This document shows positions 12,682 through 20,166 of a stretch of DNA of 20,166 bases, piece after piece. This stretch comes from CAZMJG01 sp964576365 (GTDB lineage Bacteria > Patescibacteriota > Microgenomatia > UBA1406 > GWC2-37-13). The notes beneath the pieces are model-generated. The model made no database searches. It was not told the DNA's origin and saw only the letters and a program-made list of their open reading frames with translations. The position numbers and the translations under genes are program-made. Positions within the stretch are counted from its first letter, which is position 1, and each line of letters opens with the position of its first letter. The stretch lies in the NCBI GenBank assembly GCA_964576365.1, contig CAZNUT010000026.1, positions 1-20,166 on the forward strand, written 5' to 3'.

Positions 12682-14031
12682 TTATATCATCAGAAGTCCT
12701 GCAAAACTTGATGCGACAATAAGCGCTACGCTGACTCCATACTTCCATGCCATCTCCCGCGATCCCTGCAGATAGATATATATAGTTTTTGCGAGTAAAT
12801 TTACTGCATTTACCAAAATAAACGCGAGCACTGCGAGCCGCATATTGATAGTATTTGTTACCAATTGTGCAATGTTGATGACCACCGCGTCAATACCAGT
12901 AAAAGCAGCAAGTGCCGATGTAATTAAAAATCCATTTTGACCAAAGAGTTCAAGCGCAATTTTTGAAACAAGTTTGATAACTATAAACATACTTGCAAAA
13001 ATAAGCGCTGGTTTGAGCGAAAAAACTGTAGTGCTCTGTTTTTGCTGGATAGTTGTTTTTTGTTTTTTTTCAGCTTCCATCCGAAAAAACATATAGCTTG
13101 CGATACTAAAGCCGAGAATAAGTATGGCGAGGGTGGGAAATATACGAAGGACAAAGATAGTGTTGATTGGTAAGACAATAAGTATCAATGAAAAAAAACT
13201 TGCCAGTGTGGCAAGAAGTGCAGCGCCGACTAGACGATTGGCAGAATGAGATTTTTTACTTTGAGCTGCAAGTGATTGAGTAGTGGCAGTGGAAGAGACA
13301 AATCCACCTACTAGACTTGAAAGGATCTGTCCTCTGCCTGCGCCGATAGAGCGTTCAAGGATATACCCCAGAAATTCAACTCCGGTGAAGATTGCCACAA
13401 TTTTCCACATGGAAAATGGATTGATGATTTCGAGATGGCTCCATCGTGCAAACGAAAGTCCTAATGAAGATACTATATCTCTCGCATAAGGAAGGTTTTC
13501 GACAGTGAGCGCTTTGTCTGGTAGTGAAGGTAAAACAACCAGTGCGATAATGCCATAGGTGATAAGAGCCTGTAATTCATGTCGTCTTATACCGCCTACT
13601 AAGTTTTTCACTGTGTTTTTGCTGGATAAAATCAGCATAAGCACTACGCTTATCCCCAAAATAAGTTGCAGAGGTAATAGTTCCACACCTATTGCTATTC
13701 CGATGAGAAAACAAAAAGCGGTTGCGAGTTCTGTGGTGACACCAGGATCTTTTGTCAATGTAACAGTAAGTGCATAGTGAGCCAAAAGAAGCAAACCAAA
13801 AAAGATTATAATTGCAAGAAAAATGCTGTGATAATTGCCGTAGACTATTCCTGCCATGGCACCAAAAGCTGTGGTAAGAGAGAGTGTTCTGACGCCAATA
13901 AAAGCAATGTTTGAAAATTCATTTTTTTCACTTTGTTCTTCATCATGTTTTTCATGTATTTCACGTTCAAGCCCTATGGCGGCTCCAATGAGCAGTGATA
14001 TGAGCAGTTTTAGTTCGATTGCAAATTCCAT
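12682..14031 (-). CDS. MgtC/SapB-type membrane protein with DUF4010 domain
   Basis: A 449-aa integral membrane protein with roughly 11-12 hydrophobic segments. The N-terminal part (1-140) is MgtC/SapB-like: LLIGAAIGLERE (13-24), then a charged loop, then FIGVRTLSL (44-52), matching the family's G-L-E-R-E and G-x-R-T pattern. The C-terminal part is DUF4010-like, with LVGGFVSSTATTQSLAAQS (240-258). Proteins of this architecture are of unknown function; MgtC itself is linked to Mg2+ limitation and ATP synthase control in pathogens, which should not be carried over. Start: the frame allows an ATG at 14037, but TATAAT at 14038-14043 abuts it; the second ATG at 14031 lies 6 nt from the box and is the likely start. 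Divergent from tldD. Confidence 0.88.
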   Translation of the reverse strand: MEFAIELKLLISLLIGAAIGLEREIHEKHDEEQSEKNEFSNIAFIGVRTLSLTTAFGAMAGIVYGNYHSIFLAIIIFFGLLLLAHYALTVTLTKDPGVTTELATAFCFLIGIAIGVELLPLQLILGISVVLMLILSSKNTVKNLVGGIRRHELQALITYGIIALVVLPSLPDKALTVENLPYARDIVSSLGLSFARWSHLEIINPFSMWKIVAIFTGVEFLGYILERSIGAGRGQILSSLVGGFVSSTATTQSLAAQSKKSHSANRLVGAALLATLASFFSLILIVLPINTIFVLRIFPTLAILILGFSIASYMFFRMEAEKKQKTTIQQKQSTTVFSLKPALIFASMFIVIKLVSKIALELFGQNGFLITSALAAFTGIDAVVINIAQLVTNTINMRLAVLAFILVNAVNLLAKTIYIYLQGSREMAWKYGVSVALIVASSFAGLLMI

Positions 14032-14037
14032 CCGCAT

Positions 14038-14043
14038 ATTATA
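14038..14043 (-). promoter_or_regulatory. -10 box (TATAAT) of the MgtC-like gene, decides the start
   Basis: A perfect minus-strand TATAAT directly followed by ATGCGGATG. The first ATG lies inside the box-to-start gap; the second, at 14031, is 6 nt away, where transcription should begin. No -35 consensus is seen. Confidence 0.5.
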
Positions 14044-14124
14044 CCTTCTCTTTGTGAAAAATATATTAATCTCCCTGGGAAGCTTACAAATGAAACGTAT
14101 CGTAGTTTGATCTGGATAGACAGA

Positions 14125-14152
14125 TTGAATTATAAAATACGCGGTATATAAT
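14125..14152 (+). promoter_or_regulatory. Promoter of tldD (TTGAAT-N16-TATAAT), leaderless
   Basis: -35 TTGAAT (14125-14130) and -10 TATAAT (14147-14152) with a 16-nt spacer. The -10 ends 6 nt before the ATG at 14159, so the GTG at 14153 is upstream of the predicted transcript. Confidence 0.55.
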
Positions 14153-14158
14153 GTGGCT

Positions 14159-15640
14159 ATGCTAAAGACTGCTATTCAAATACTTTCACTTATTCCTTCA
14201 GTTATGTATGCGGATGTCCGGGTTGTCGAGCAGGATAGCGAAGATATAGCAACCAAAGACGGAGTGGTAGAAGCATTACAATCATCACATTCTCTTGGTT
14301 ACAATCTTCGAGTTCTCCAAAATGGTGCATGGGGGTTTGCAGCTTCAAATGATTTTAGTCAAAATGGTATAGATGCCACCATCAAACGTGCGCTTGCCGT
14401 GGCAGCAGCTTCTGCAAAATACAAACAAAAAGATGTACAGTTGGACGAATTAAAAAGTATCAAAGCAACATATAAAACTCCTTTTAAAGAAGATCCTTTT
14501 GCTGTTTCGCTAGATGAAAAAATCAAGCTTCTTCTTGCTGCAGATAAAGCCCAGCGCGTCAATCCAAAAGTCCTCATCTCGCAAGCAATGTATCAGGCAA
14601 ATCGCGAACGAAAATATTTTGTTTCTACGCTTGGCTCGGAAATCACACAGGATATTATCTGGACAGGCGCAGGCATCGAGGCTTCCGCTATAGAAGGATC
14701 TGAATTTCAAAATCGATCCTACCCCAATTCATTCCGCGGTCAAAATCAGACAAAAGGATTTGAACTCGTGCGAGAATTGGATTTAGCAAAACATGCGCCG
14801 AGAGTAGCTGAAGAAGCGGTAGCTTTGCTTTCAGCTGATTTGTGTCCGAGTGGCGAAATGGATCTTATTCTGGATAGCAATCAACTTGCCCTTCAAATTC
14901 ATGAAAGCTGCGGACACGCGGTTGAACTTGATAGAGTACTTGGTTACGAAGCATCGTACGCAGGCACCAGTTTTCTTACACCAGAAAAATTATTTGATTT
15001 TCAGTATGGTTCACCGATCGTGAATCTCACTGCAGACGCGACTATCCCCGGGGGACTCGGTACATTTGGATATGATGATGAAGGTGTGCCGGCTCAGCGG
15101 ACGTATCTGGTGCGAAAAGGAATGTTTGAAGACTACATCACATCACGTGATACGGTCACAAAACTGCATGAAATCAATCCTCGTTATGACAAAAAAAGTA
15201 ATGGCACAGTCCGTGCGTCATCATGGAGCCGGCTGCCAATGATCAGAATGACAAACATCAATCTTGAGCCAGGTGGTGAAGAGGGGACTGGTAAGGCTTG
15301 GAAGCTTGATGATCTTATCGCGGACACCAAGGACGGCATCTTTATGTCCACCAACCGTTCGTGGAGTATTGATGATAAGCGGTACAATTTTCAATTCGGT
15401 ACTGAAATTGCCTGGGAAATCAAAAATGGAAAAAAAGTACGGATGCTCAAAAATCCCACTTATCAAGGTATCACGCCTCAATTCTGGAATAGTTGCGACG
15501 CGATTTGCGGGCGTGATGAATGGACGGTCTGGGGTACGCCAAACTGCGGAAAAGGCCAGCCCAGCCAGGTGATGTATACCGGTCATGGCGCAAGCCCCGC
15601 CCGTTTCCGGAAGGTGAAGGTAGGAGTGGTGAAATGGTAA
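14159..15640 (+). CDS. tldD: TldD-type metalloprotease subunit
   Basis: A 493-aa TldD/PmbA-family protein and the probable catalytic subunit. It carries the family zinc motif HExxxH as H248-E-S-C-G-H253 within IHESCGHAVELD, and the conserved Cys in PNCGKGQP (C463) near the C terminus that serves as further metal ligand in characterised TldD. GTFGYDDEGVPAQ (301-313) is another typical block. In Escherichia coli, TldD and TldE (PmbA) form a heterodimeric protease for unfolded or modified peptides such as the microcin B17 precursor and the antitoxin CcdA. A matching PmbA-type gene without HExxxH lies at 16045-17379. The start at ATG 14159 is set by the promoter. No peptide precursor or modification enzyme is recognised nearby, so the natural substrate is unknown. 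Confidence 0.93.
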   Translation: MLKTAIQILSLIPSVMYADVRVVEQDSEDIATKDGVVEALQSSHSLGYNLRVLQNGAWGFAASNDFSQNGIDATIKRALAVAAASAKYKQKDVQLDELKSIKATYKTPFKEDPFAVSLDEKIKLLLAADKAQRVNPKVLISQAMYQANRERKYFVSTLGSEITQDIIWTGAGIEASAIEGSEFQNRSYPNSFRGQNQTKGFELVRELDLAKHAPRVAEEAVALLSADLCPSGEMDLILDSNQLALQIHESCGHAVELDRVLGYEASYAGTSFLTPEKLFDFQYGSPIVNLTADATIPGGLGTFGYDDEGVPAQRTYLVRKGMFEDYITSRDTVTKLHEINPRYDKKSNGTVRASSWSRLPMIRMTNINLEPGGEEGTGKAWKLDDLIADTKDGIFMSTNRSWSIDDKRYNFQFGTEIAWEIKNGKKVRMLKNPTYQGITPQFWNSCDAICGRDEWTVWGTPNCGKGQPSQVMYTGHGASPARFRKVKVGVVKW

Positions 15641-15656
15641 TTTTTAGTTAAAAGTG

Positions 15657-15756
15657 AAGAGTGAAAAGGTAAAAGGTTTTAGATTTAAGCTTTCAGGCCT
15701 GCCTGCCCAAAGCAGGGATTAGATATTGCCAATTATTACTTGGTAATTAGTCATTA
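15657..15756 (+). repeat. 100-bp intergenic module, copy A
   Basis: Identical to 17433-17532 except at one position (C at 15707, G at 17483). It contains CCTGC...GCAGG as a small hairpin and, further right, a stem of ATTGCCAA and TTGGTAAT with a 7-nt loop (8 bp, one G-U). The right end lies about 16 nt before the start codon of the small gene at 15773. TTGGTA within the module, followed after 16 nt by TATTTT just outside it, could act as a promoter for that gene. Confidence 0.85.
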
Positions 15757-15772
15757 TTATTTATTTTTACAT

Positions 15773-15982
15773 ATGTCTAGTCAACTTACTCCAGAAAATG
15801 TTGCAGCTATTGATGAATATGTTAAAAGATTGGCTGAGCCTGTTCGGGGAACTGAAAAAGGTATTCGTCTTTTTTCTGATCTTGCTGATTTGAATGCAGT
15901 TGTAGAAGCGGTTGCACCATTGGCAGATGTAGTCGGCTCGCCAGATCAACAGCAATTTTCATATCAACAGAAGCAAAATTGA
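15773..15982 (+). CDS. Small hypothetical protein (69 aa) between tldD and pmbA
   Basis: A 69-aa protein, mostly helical: LTPENVAAIDEYVKRLAEPV (5-24) and a second probable helix around 36-54, then a Gln/Ser-rich tail (SPDQQQFSYQQKQN). No Cys, and no signal or membrane segment. Its place between the two subunits of a peptide protease makes a peptide substrate or a regulator conceivable, but there is no modification enzyme nearby and no obvious leader-core layout, so this is only an idea. The ATG at 15773 is preceded by TATTTT and the repeat module. Other small orphan proteins occur throughout the window, so position alone is weak evidence. Confidence 0.55.
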   Translation: MSSQLTPENVAAIDEYVKRLAEPVRGTEKGIRLFSDLADLNAVVEAVAPLADVVGSPDQQQFSYQQKQN

Positions 15983-16044
15983 TAGGTGAGAACAGGGATG
16001 ATCCTCATGAAGCGGAGTAAAATTTTCATATTTTTAGAATATAT

Positions 16045-17379
16045 ATGTTAGGAGAACAGAAATTAAAACAAATTGCTGAAAAAGTATTATCCTTATCCAA
16101 GGCTGATCAGACTGAAGTGTTGCTTTCTGTTTCCAAAAATGCACTTACCCGTTTTGCAAACAATGAAATCCATCAAAATGTAGCCTGGGATGATGTGGGA
16201 ATCTCCGTACGAATCATCAAAGACAAAAAAATTGGCGTTGCATCCAGTAACGATTTTTCTGAAGCTGCGCTCAAAGCTTTAGTTGCAAAAGCCACCAAAC
16301 TTGCTTTGCTGCAAAAACCAGACCCGTATTTCGTTTCATTGCCGGGTCCTCATCCTATCCCAAAAACAGATCATACTGTGTTTGAAGCCAGTGAAGAAGA
16401 GATGGCGAAGGCTGTACACACAGTGATCAAGGAAGCATCAAGTAAAAATCTTATAGCTTCAGGTGCGTGTGCAAACGACACCTCTGAGCTAGCAGTTGCC
16501 AATTCACTAGGCGTATGGGCTTATCATGCTGGTTCAAGCTGCAATTTATCCACCATTGTTTTAGGCAAAAATTCAAGTGGGTTTGCTGCCGGGGTCGCTC
16601 GTACGGTCGACGGTGTGAAAGCCACAGAGATTGCAAAAACAGCAGTAACCAAGACGCTGGAAAGTGCTGATCCCACAGATATAGAGCCAGGTGAATATGA
16701 AGTCATCCTCGAGCCGCAGGCAGTATCGGAGATGGTAGCTTTTTTCCAGTGGTATGGCCCCAACGCCCGTATTTATCACGAGCAAGCCAGTTGTCTTTCA
16801 GGCAAGATGGGTCAACAGGTGTTTGGCAAAAATGTCACAATCATTGATGATCCGTATCATCCGCAGATTTTTCCTATGCCATTTGACTTTGAAGGCCAGC
16901 CAAAAAAAACAGTCACCATGATAGAAAATGGCATTTTGAGAGAAATCGCATATGATTCATACAATGCTCAACGATTTCAGATGAAAAATACAGGACATGC
17001 TCTACCAGCTCCGAATACACTTGGGCCTATTCCGTTACACCTGTATATCAAAGAAGGTAATGCAAAGCGCAAGGATATGATTAAATCCGTGAAAAAGGGT
17101 CTTCTGGTCACCCGGCTCTGGTACGTGCGCGTATTGAATCCAAAAACCCTAAATGTTACCGGTATGACACGCGACGGAACCTTTCTTATCGAAAATGGCA
17201 AGATAGTGCGACCGGTCAAAAATCTCAGATTTAATCAAAGCATCCCAGATGCTCTCAATAATGTGATATCTATAGAGGATAGATTGACACCACTTGCGAG
17301 CTTTGAGGGAGAACTTATCGGCCTCATGCCGACTCTTCATATCAGCAAGTGGCATTTCACCAGCGGCACATTGTTTTAG
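16045..17379 (+). CDS. pmbA: PmbA/TldE-type metalloprotease partner subunit
   Basis: A 444-aa member of the TldD/PmbA family without the HExxxH motif, as expected of the PmbA (TldE) partner that pairs with TldD. Typical features: the N-terminal block ADQTEVLLSVSKNALTRFAN (19-38) with the E-V-x-L...R-F-A/S-N pattern; GISVRIIKDKKIGVASSNDF (52-71); EPGEYEVILEP (215-225) followed by a hydrophobic segment; and a C-terminal barrel-like part with FLIENGKIVRPVKNLRFNQS. Length is close to the E. coli protein (450 aa). It lies 404 nt after tldD, with the small gene at 15773 in between. A TAGAAT at 16035-16040 may be a -10 box. Copies of the 100-bp module lie on both sides of this gene plus the small orphan. 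Confidence 0.93.
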   Translation: MLGEQKLKQIAEKVLSLSKADQTEVLLSVSKNALTRFANNEIHQNVAWDDVGISVRIIKDKKIGVASSNDFSEAALKALVAKATKLALLQKPDPYFVSLPGPHPIPKTDHTVFEASEEEMAKAVHTVIKEASSKNLIASGACANDTSELAVANSLGVWAYHAGSSCNLSTIVLGKNSSGFAAGVARTVDGVKATEIAKTAVTKTLESADPTDIEPGEYEVILEPQAVSEMVAFFQWYGPNARIYHEQASCLSGKMGQQVFGKNVTIIDDPYHPQIFPMPFDFEGQPKKTVTMIENGILREIAYDSYNAQRFQMKNTGHALPAPNTLGPIPLHLYIKEGNAKRKDMIKSVKKGLLVTRLWYVRVLNPKTLNVTGMTRDGTFLIENGKIVRPVKNLRFNQSIPDALNNVISIEDRLTPLASFEGELIGLMPTLHISKWHFTSGTLF

Positions 17380-17432
17380 GTTATAGGTTGAAGGTTTTAG
17401 CTGTTAGCTTATTAGAGTTGTAGGTAAAAGTT

Positions 17433-17532
17433 AAGAGTGAAAAGGTAAAAGGTTTTAGATTTAAGCTTTCAGGCCTGCCTGCGCAAAGCAGGGATTAGAT
17501 ATTGCCAATTATTACTTGGTAATTAGTCATTA
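17433..17532 (+). repeat. 100-bp intergenic module, copy B
   Basis: Second copy of the module at 15657-15756, same orientation, one mismatch. It sits between pmbA and the CBS gene, 18 nt before the CBS start codon. Copy B also has TTGGTA, with TATTCT 18 nt further, 5 nt before the ATG at 17551, so it may supply a -35 box there too. The DNA before it (17380-17432) holds other repetitive words, including AGGTTGAAGG, which recurs near the right window end. Confidence 0.85.
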
Positions 17533-17550
17533 GTAATTTTATTCTTTACT

Positions 17551-18642
17551 ATGAAGCATATCGAGCGCGTCCTCAAAAAAACCGGTATCATCACCGTCTC
17601 ACCTTCCGATCAGCTTTCCACTGCTCTTGGCAAGCTCAAAAGTTCGCACGATGCTGCGTTTGTATTTGATGACAACAACATCTTTCTCGGGATCATCAAC
17701 CCATATCATGCGCTGATTCGTTCATGGACCCCAGGAAAAAGTAAAGTAGAGCATCATGTATTTCATCCGCCACATATATCTCCAGCAGATGGACTGGATC
17801 GTATTGCTCAGATGATGATGGAATCAAAAGTACATTACTTACCTGTTTTTGATGAAGAGAATACATTTATGGGTATTACATCAGCCCGCCGTGTTCTCTC
17901 GATCATTCAAACATCTACAGAAGCAGAGTCACCGATCAATCAGATTCTTGCAGAGAAAAAGCAACCATTGACCTGCGTGATGGGGGACGATAGTGTCGGA
18001 AAGGCGATCGAGCTCTTTAAAACGCATAAATTTTCAAAGTTGGTAGTAATTGATGCAAACATGAAGCTCAAAGGTGTGTTGAGTTATTATGATCTGATTC
18101 CCTATATGATCGCCCCTGGTGTCAGCAAGAAGAATGGTGGCCGCGGGCGGGAAGTGAACAGGGATAGAGAGATATTTTTAGATAAAAAAGTTAAACATTT
18201 TGCCAAAACCACCACCCTCATGATGAATGGGAGTCAATCCATAGCAGAAGCTATCGGCAACATCCTTTCTCACAATATAGGGAGTGTGGTAGTGATTGAC
18301 GGCGAATCCCATCCTGTGGGTATTTTGACAACGCGGGATATTCTGCAACTACTTATTCCAAAGAAAATTTCCAAACACCTTGAAGTCGTAAAGAAAAATG
18401 TTTCCGGCGAAAACATGAAAGATGTAGATGGATTGATTGAGTATGTTCAGGGATATATTGACACTTATGAAGAGATTAATACTGGCCGCATGATATATGA
18501 GGAAGAGAAAAATGGAGGTATTATCCGTGTCAAAATTGAATTGCAGATACATGGAGAAAAGCCAAAGATATTCGAGATAGAAGGACGCAATTGCCAGCGT
18601 GTACTTACGCAGATGAAGAGGATGATGAAGGTGAAAAAGTAA
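17551..18642 (+). CDS. Four-CBS-domain protein with HPF-like C-terminal domain
   Basis: A 363-aa soluble protein. Four CBS motifs can be traced: about 5-58, 66-120 (HYLPVFDEENTFMGITSARR), 126-186 (KLVVIDANMKLKGVLSYYDL) and 214-269 (GSVVVIDGESHPVGILTTRD). The last two best match the usual pattern, ending in hydrophobic-G-x-hydrophobic-[TS]-x-x-D/R. CBS pairs commonly bind adenine nucleotides. The C-terminal part (275-363) reads as strand, long helix (GENMKDVDGLIEYVQGYIDT), two strands and a helix, with VKIELQIHG and FEIEGRN, a layout reminiscent of the ribosome-hibernation factors of the HPF/S30AE family. That match is by eye and unproven. No enzyme or transporter domain is attached. The ATG at 17551 fits the first CBS strand. 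The small gene at 18673 follows after 30 nt. Confidence 0.85.
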   Translation: MKHIERVLKKTGIITVSPSDQLSTALGKLKSSHDAAFVFDDNNIFLGIINPYHALIRSWTPGKSKVEHHVFHPPHISPADGLDRIAQMMMESKVHYLPVFDEENTFMGITSARRVLSIIQTSTEAESPINQILAEKKQPLTCVMGDDSVGKAIELFKTHKFSKLVVIDANMKLKGVLSYYDLIPYMIAPGVSKKNGGRGREVNRDREIFLDKKVKHFAKTTTLMMNGSQSIAEAIGNILSHNIGSVVVIDGESHPVGILTTRDILQLLIPKKISKHLEVVKKNVSGENMKDVDGLIEYVQGYIDTYEEINTGRMIYEEEKNGGIIRVKIELQIHGEKPKIFEIEGRNCQRVLTQMKRMMKVKK

Positions 18643-18672
18643 TCGATTATCAATATTAATTTGAAACCTAAT

Positions 18673-18990
18673 ATGGGAGCAGTTGAAGTAAATAATCTGA
18701 ATGGCGATTTGGTATTTGTTATTGAACCTCCCAAAGTGCTTTATACTGTGATGGATTTACCTGGTGACAACGGTGAGATAGTAAGGAGTGAAGTTAGGAT
18801 AAAAGGGTTGCAAGATGGAGGAGTGATTATATCCAATCATCCGCAGCTTTCTGATAGTGAAGATCGAGATCAATTTTTTCCTCTTCGCCCTAACGAAAGT
18901 CGTCTTGATATTTACAGCAATCGGTTTGAGGGTATTCAAGGCTCTGGAAATCAGCAACAAGATATTATTGAAGATACAACAGGCGGATAA
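18673..18990 (+). CDS. Small hypothetical protein (105 aa) downstream of CBS gene
   Basis: A 105-aa acidic protein, probably beta-rich in its first half (VEVNNLNGDLVFVIEPPKVL) and disordered, Gln/Asp/Gly-rich at the C terminus (IEDTTGG). No known motif, signal or membrane segment. The ATG at 18673 is preferred over the TTG at 18661, which would add only four residues. It follows the CBS gene by 30 nt on the same strand and has no clear promoter, so it is likely co-transcribed with it. The next gene starts 39 nt later. Function unknown. Confidence 0.55.
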   Translation: MGAVEVNNLNGDLVFVIEPPKVLYTVMDLPGDNGEIVRSEVRIKGLQDGGVIISNHPQLSDSEDRDQFFPLRPNESRLDIYSNRFEGIQGSGNQQQDIIEDTTGG

Positions 18991-19029
18991 TATGATTCTA
19001 TTGTCACATATATTTACAGATATTTTTAC

Positions 19030-20076
19030 ATGAACGTTTTTATCACTGGTGGGGCGGGTTTTTTGGGACTGCATCTTGCGAGATATCTTGCTTCAAAAGG
19101 ACTGAAAAGTCATATCTTTGATATCGCGCAAGTACTTGATAAAAGTGAGTATCCTGAAGGTACCTTATTCAGTCAAGGTGATGTCTGTGATGAAAAAGCA
19201 GTAAGGCACGCGATGAAAGGATGTGATGTGGTTATTCATGCTGCGGCAGCACTTCCTTTACGAAGTCGAGAGGAAATATTACGAGTTAATGTGCACGGAA
19301 CGGGTACAGTACTTGAGGTGGCATTGCAAGAGAAGGTCTTACGAGTTGTCCACATTTCATCCACAGCCGTTTACGGTGTTCCTGAAAAGCATCCCATATA
19401 TGAAACAGATCAACTAGTGGGGGTTGGGGCATACGGTGAGAGTAAAATATTGGCAGAAAAAGAGTGTGAGTCATATCGAAAAAAAGGTTTGATTGTTTCC
19501 ATTATTCGTCCGAAGACATTTCTGGGAACTCATCGATTGGGTGTTTTTGAAATTCTATTTGACTGGGTGAAGGACGGAAAAAAAATTCCAGTCATCGGAT
19601 CGGGAAATAATCGATATCAGCTACTCGAGGTTGAGGATTTATGCGATGCGATTTATCGCTGTCTAGTCGAGAAAGATCAGAAAAAAGTAAATGATACATT
19701 TAATGTCGGATCTACCAGATACGACACTGTTAAAGAAGATCTCACCACTTTTTTTCGCGCAGTTCATTCATCCTCACGAGTGATGTCTACACCTGCAAAG
19801 CCGATAAAGCTGGCGTTACGTTTATTTGAAGTTCTCAAACTGTCACCTTTATATCAATGGGTATATGACACTGCAGATAAAGATTCATTTGTCTCAACAG
19901 AAAAAATTCAGAAAACACTTGACTGGAATCCTCAATTTTCAAATTCACAGGCTCTTATCAGGGCATATCAATGGTATGAAAAACATTATATTGAGATTAA
20001 ATCACGTGGTTCGGGTACAACTCACACGGTAGGCTGGAAGCAGGGAATACTCTCCGTAGCCAAGAAAATCATGTAA
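19030..20076 (+). CDS. NAD-dependent epimerase/dehydratase (extended SDR)
   Basis: A 348-aa extended short-chain dehydrogenase/reductase, the family of nucleotide-sugar epimerases and dehydratases. Visible: Rossmann loop T6-G-G-A-G-F-L-G13; acidic D31 after the second strand, suggesting NAD; GDVCD (50-54); IHAAA (69-73); SSTAVYG (110-116) with the catalytic Ser/Thr; and Y135-G-E-S-K139, the catalytic YxxxK. RPKTFLG (about 160-166) corresponds to the usual R-x-x-x-x-x-G segment before the substrate loop. The sugar substrate cannot be named; 3-beta-HSD-like members share these motifs. The start at ATG 19030 fits the first strand. TATTTTTACATG at the start resembles the sequence before the small gene at 15773. 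Not obviously in an operon with the genes before it. Confidence 0.9.
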   Translation: MNVFITGGAGFLGLHLARYLASKGLKSHIFDIAQVLDKSEYPEGTLFSQGDVCDEKAVRHAMKGCDVVIHAAAALPLRSREEILRVNVHGTGTVLEVALQEKVLRVVHISSTAVYGVPEKHPIYETDQLVGVGAYGESKILAEKECESYRKKGLIVSIIRPKTFLGTHRLGVFEILFDWVKDGKKIPVIGSGNNRYQLLEVEDLCDAIYRCLVEKDQKKVNDTFNVGSTRYDTVKEDLTTFFRAVHSSSRVMSTPAKPIKLALRLFEVLKLSPLYQWVYDTADKDSFVSTEKIQKTLDWNPQFSNSQALIRAYQWYEKHYIEIKSRGSGTTHTVGWKQGILSVAKKIM

Positions 20077-20109
20077 AACGTTTTCACTATGTAAACACGT
20101 AGCAATCTG

Positions 20110-20139
20110 CATGTAACACGCAACATGTAACATGTAACA
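20110..20139 (+). repeat. CATGTAACA short repeats at window end
   Basis: The word CATGTAACA occurs three times (20110, 20124 and 20131, the last two overlapping). It is followed by AGGTTGAAGG and GGCCTGCC, words also seen around 17387 and in the 100-bp modules. This is non-coding repeat DNA cut off by the window edge. Confidence 0.5.
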
Positions 20140-20166
20140 ATCTCAGGTTGAAGGCCTGCCAGCCTC

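Noticed and set aside
15221..15586. Minus-strand and alternative plus-strand frames within tldD
   Set aside because: They overlap the conserved C-terminal half of TldD and show no independent motifs.
15657..17532. CRISPR array or insertion-sequence ends
   Set aside because: There are only two copies of the module, 1776 bp apart with genes between, no spacers of regular length and no transposase or inverted ends.

Overview
The window looks like a chromosomal piece of a small-genome bacterium, most likely a Patescibacteria (CPR) member of the Parcubacteria type. This is inference from several traits: compact genes, many small orphan proteins, almost no Shine-Dalgarno sites, -10 boxes placed directly in front of start codons, and low-complexity or palindromic repeat words between and even inside genes. 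UGA acts as a normal stop (for example at the ends of pyrD and the second pyrF), so the UGA-recoding lineages are unlikely. No rRNA, tRNA, CRISPR array, transposase or phage gene was seen.

Layout. 1-811: 3' part of a PfkB sugar/nucleoside kinase. 812-1140: repeat-rich intergenic DNA. 1141-2815 (minus): an unrecognised 279-aa protein followed by a divergent orotidine-5'-phosphate decarboxylase paralogue (pyrF1). 2869-4728: DNA polymerase X with a PHP domain. 4745-5270 (minus): two small orphan proteins. 5389-8333: pyrD, an aminoglycoside-phosphotransferase-fold protein, and pyrK. 8313-9376 (minus): three small orphan proteins, two of which look like paralogues. 9449-10640: a D-2-hydroxyacid dehydrogenase overlapping a truncated HAD phosphatase; an opposite-strand orphan gene (10572-10922) begins where the HAD reading frame loses its family pattern. 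11025-12673: a canonical pyrF2 and pyrE. 12682-14031 (minus): MgtC/DUF4010 membrane protein. 14159-17379: tldD, a small orphan and pmbA. 17551-18990: a four-CBS protein with an HPF-like tail, then a small orphan. 19030-20076: an NAD-dependent sugar epimerase/dehydratase.

Function. PyrD, PyrK, PyrE and PyrF2 together would convert dihydroorotate to UMP with an NAD-linked class 1B dihydroorotate dehydrogenase. The genes are interspersed with others and have separate promoters rather than forming one operon. TldD and PmbA would form the heteromeric metalloprotease that processes modified peptides. The remaining genes are housekeeping or unknown.

Most notable observations: (1) pyrF1 has both acidic residues of the decarboxylase D-x-K-x-x-D motif changed to Glu and is paired with an unknown gene; (2) at least six genes have a -10 box 6-8 nt before the start codon, predicting leaderless mRNAs and fixing several starts; (3) a 100-bp intergenic module is duplicated with one mismatch on both sides of the orphan-pmbA segment; (4) the HAD gene appears to have been cut by replacement with an orphan gene; (5) the CBS protein may be fused to a ribosome-hibernation-like domain. 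No defence system or mobile element with recognisable enzymes was found.
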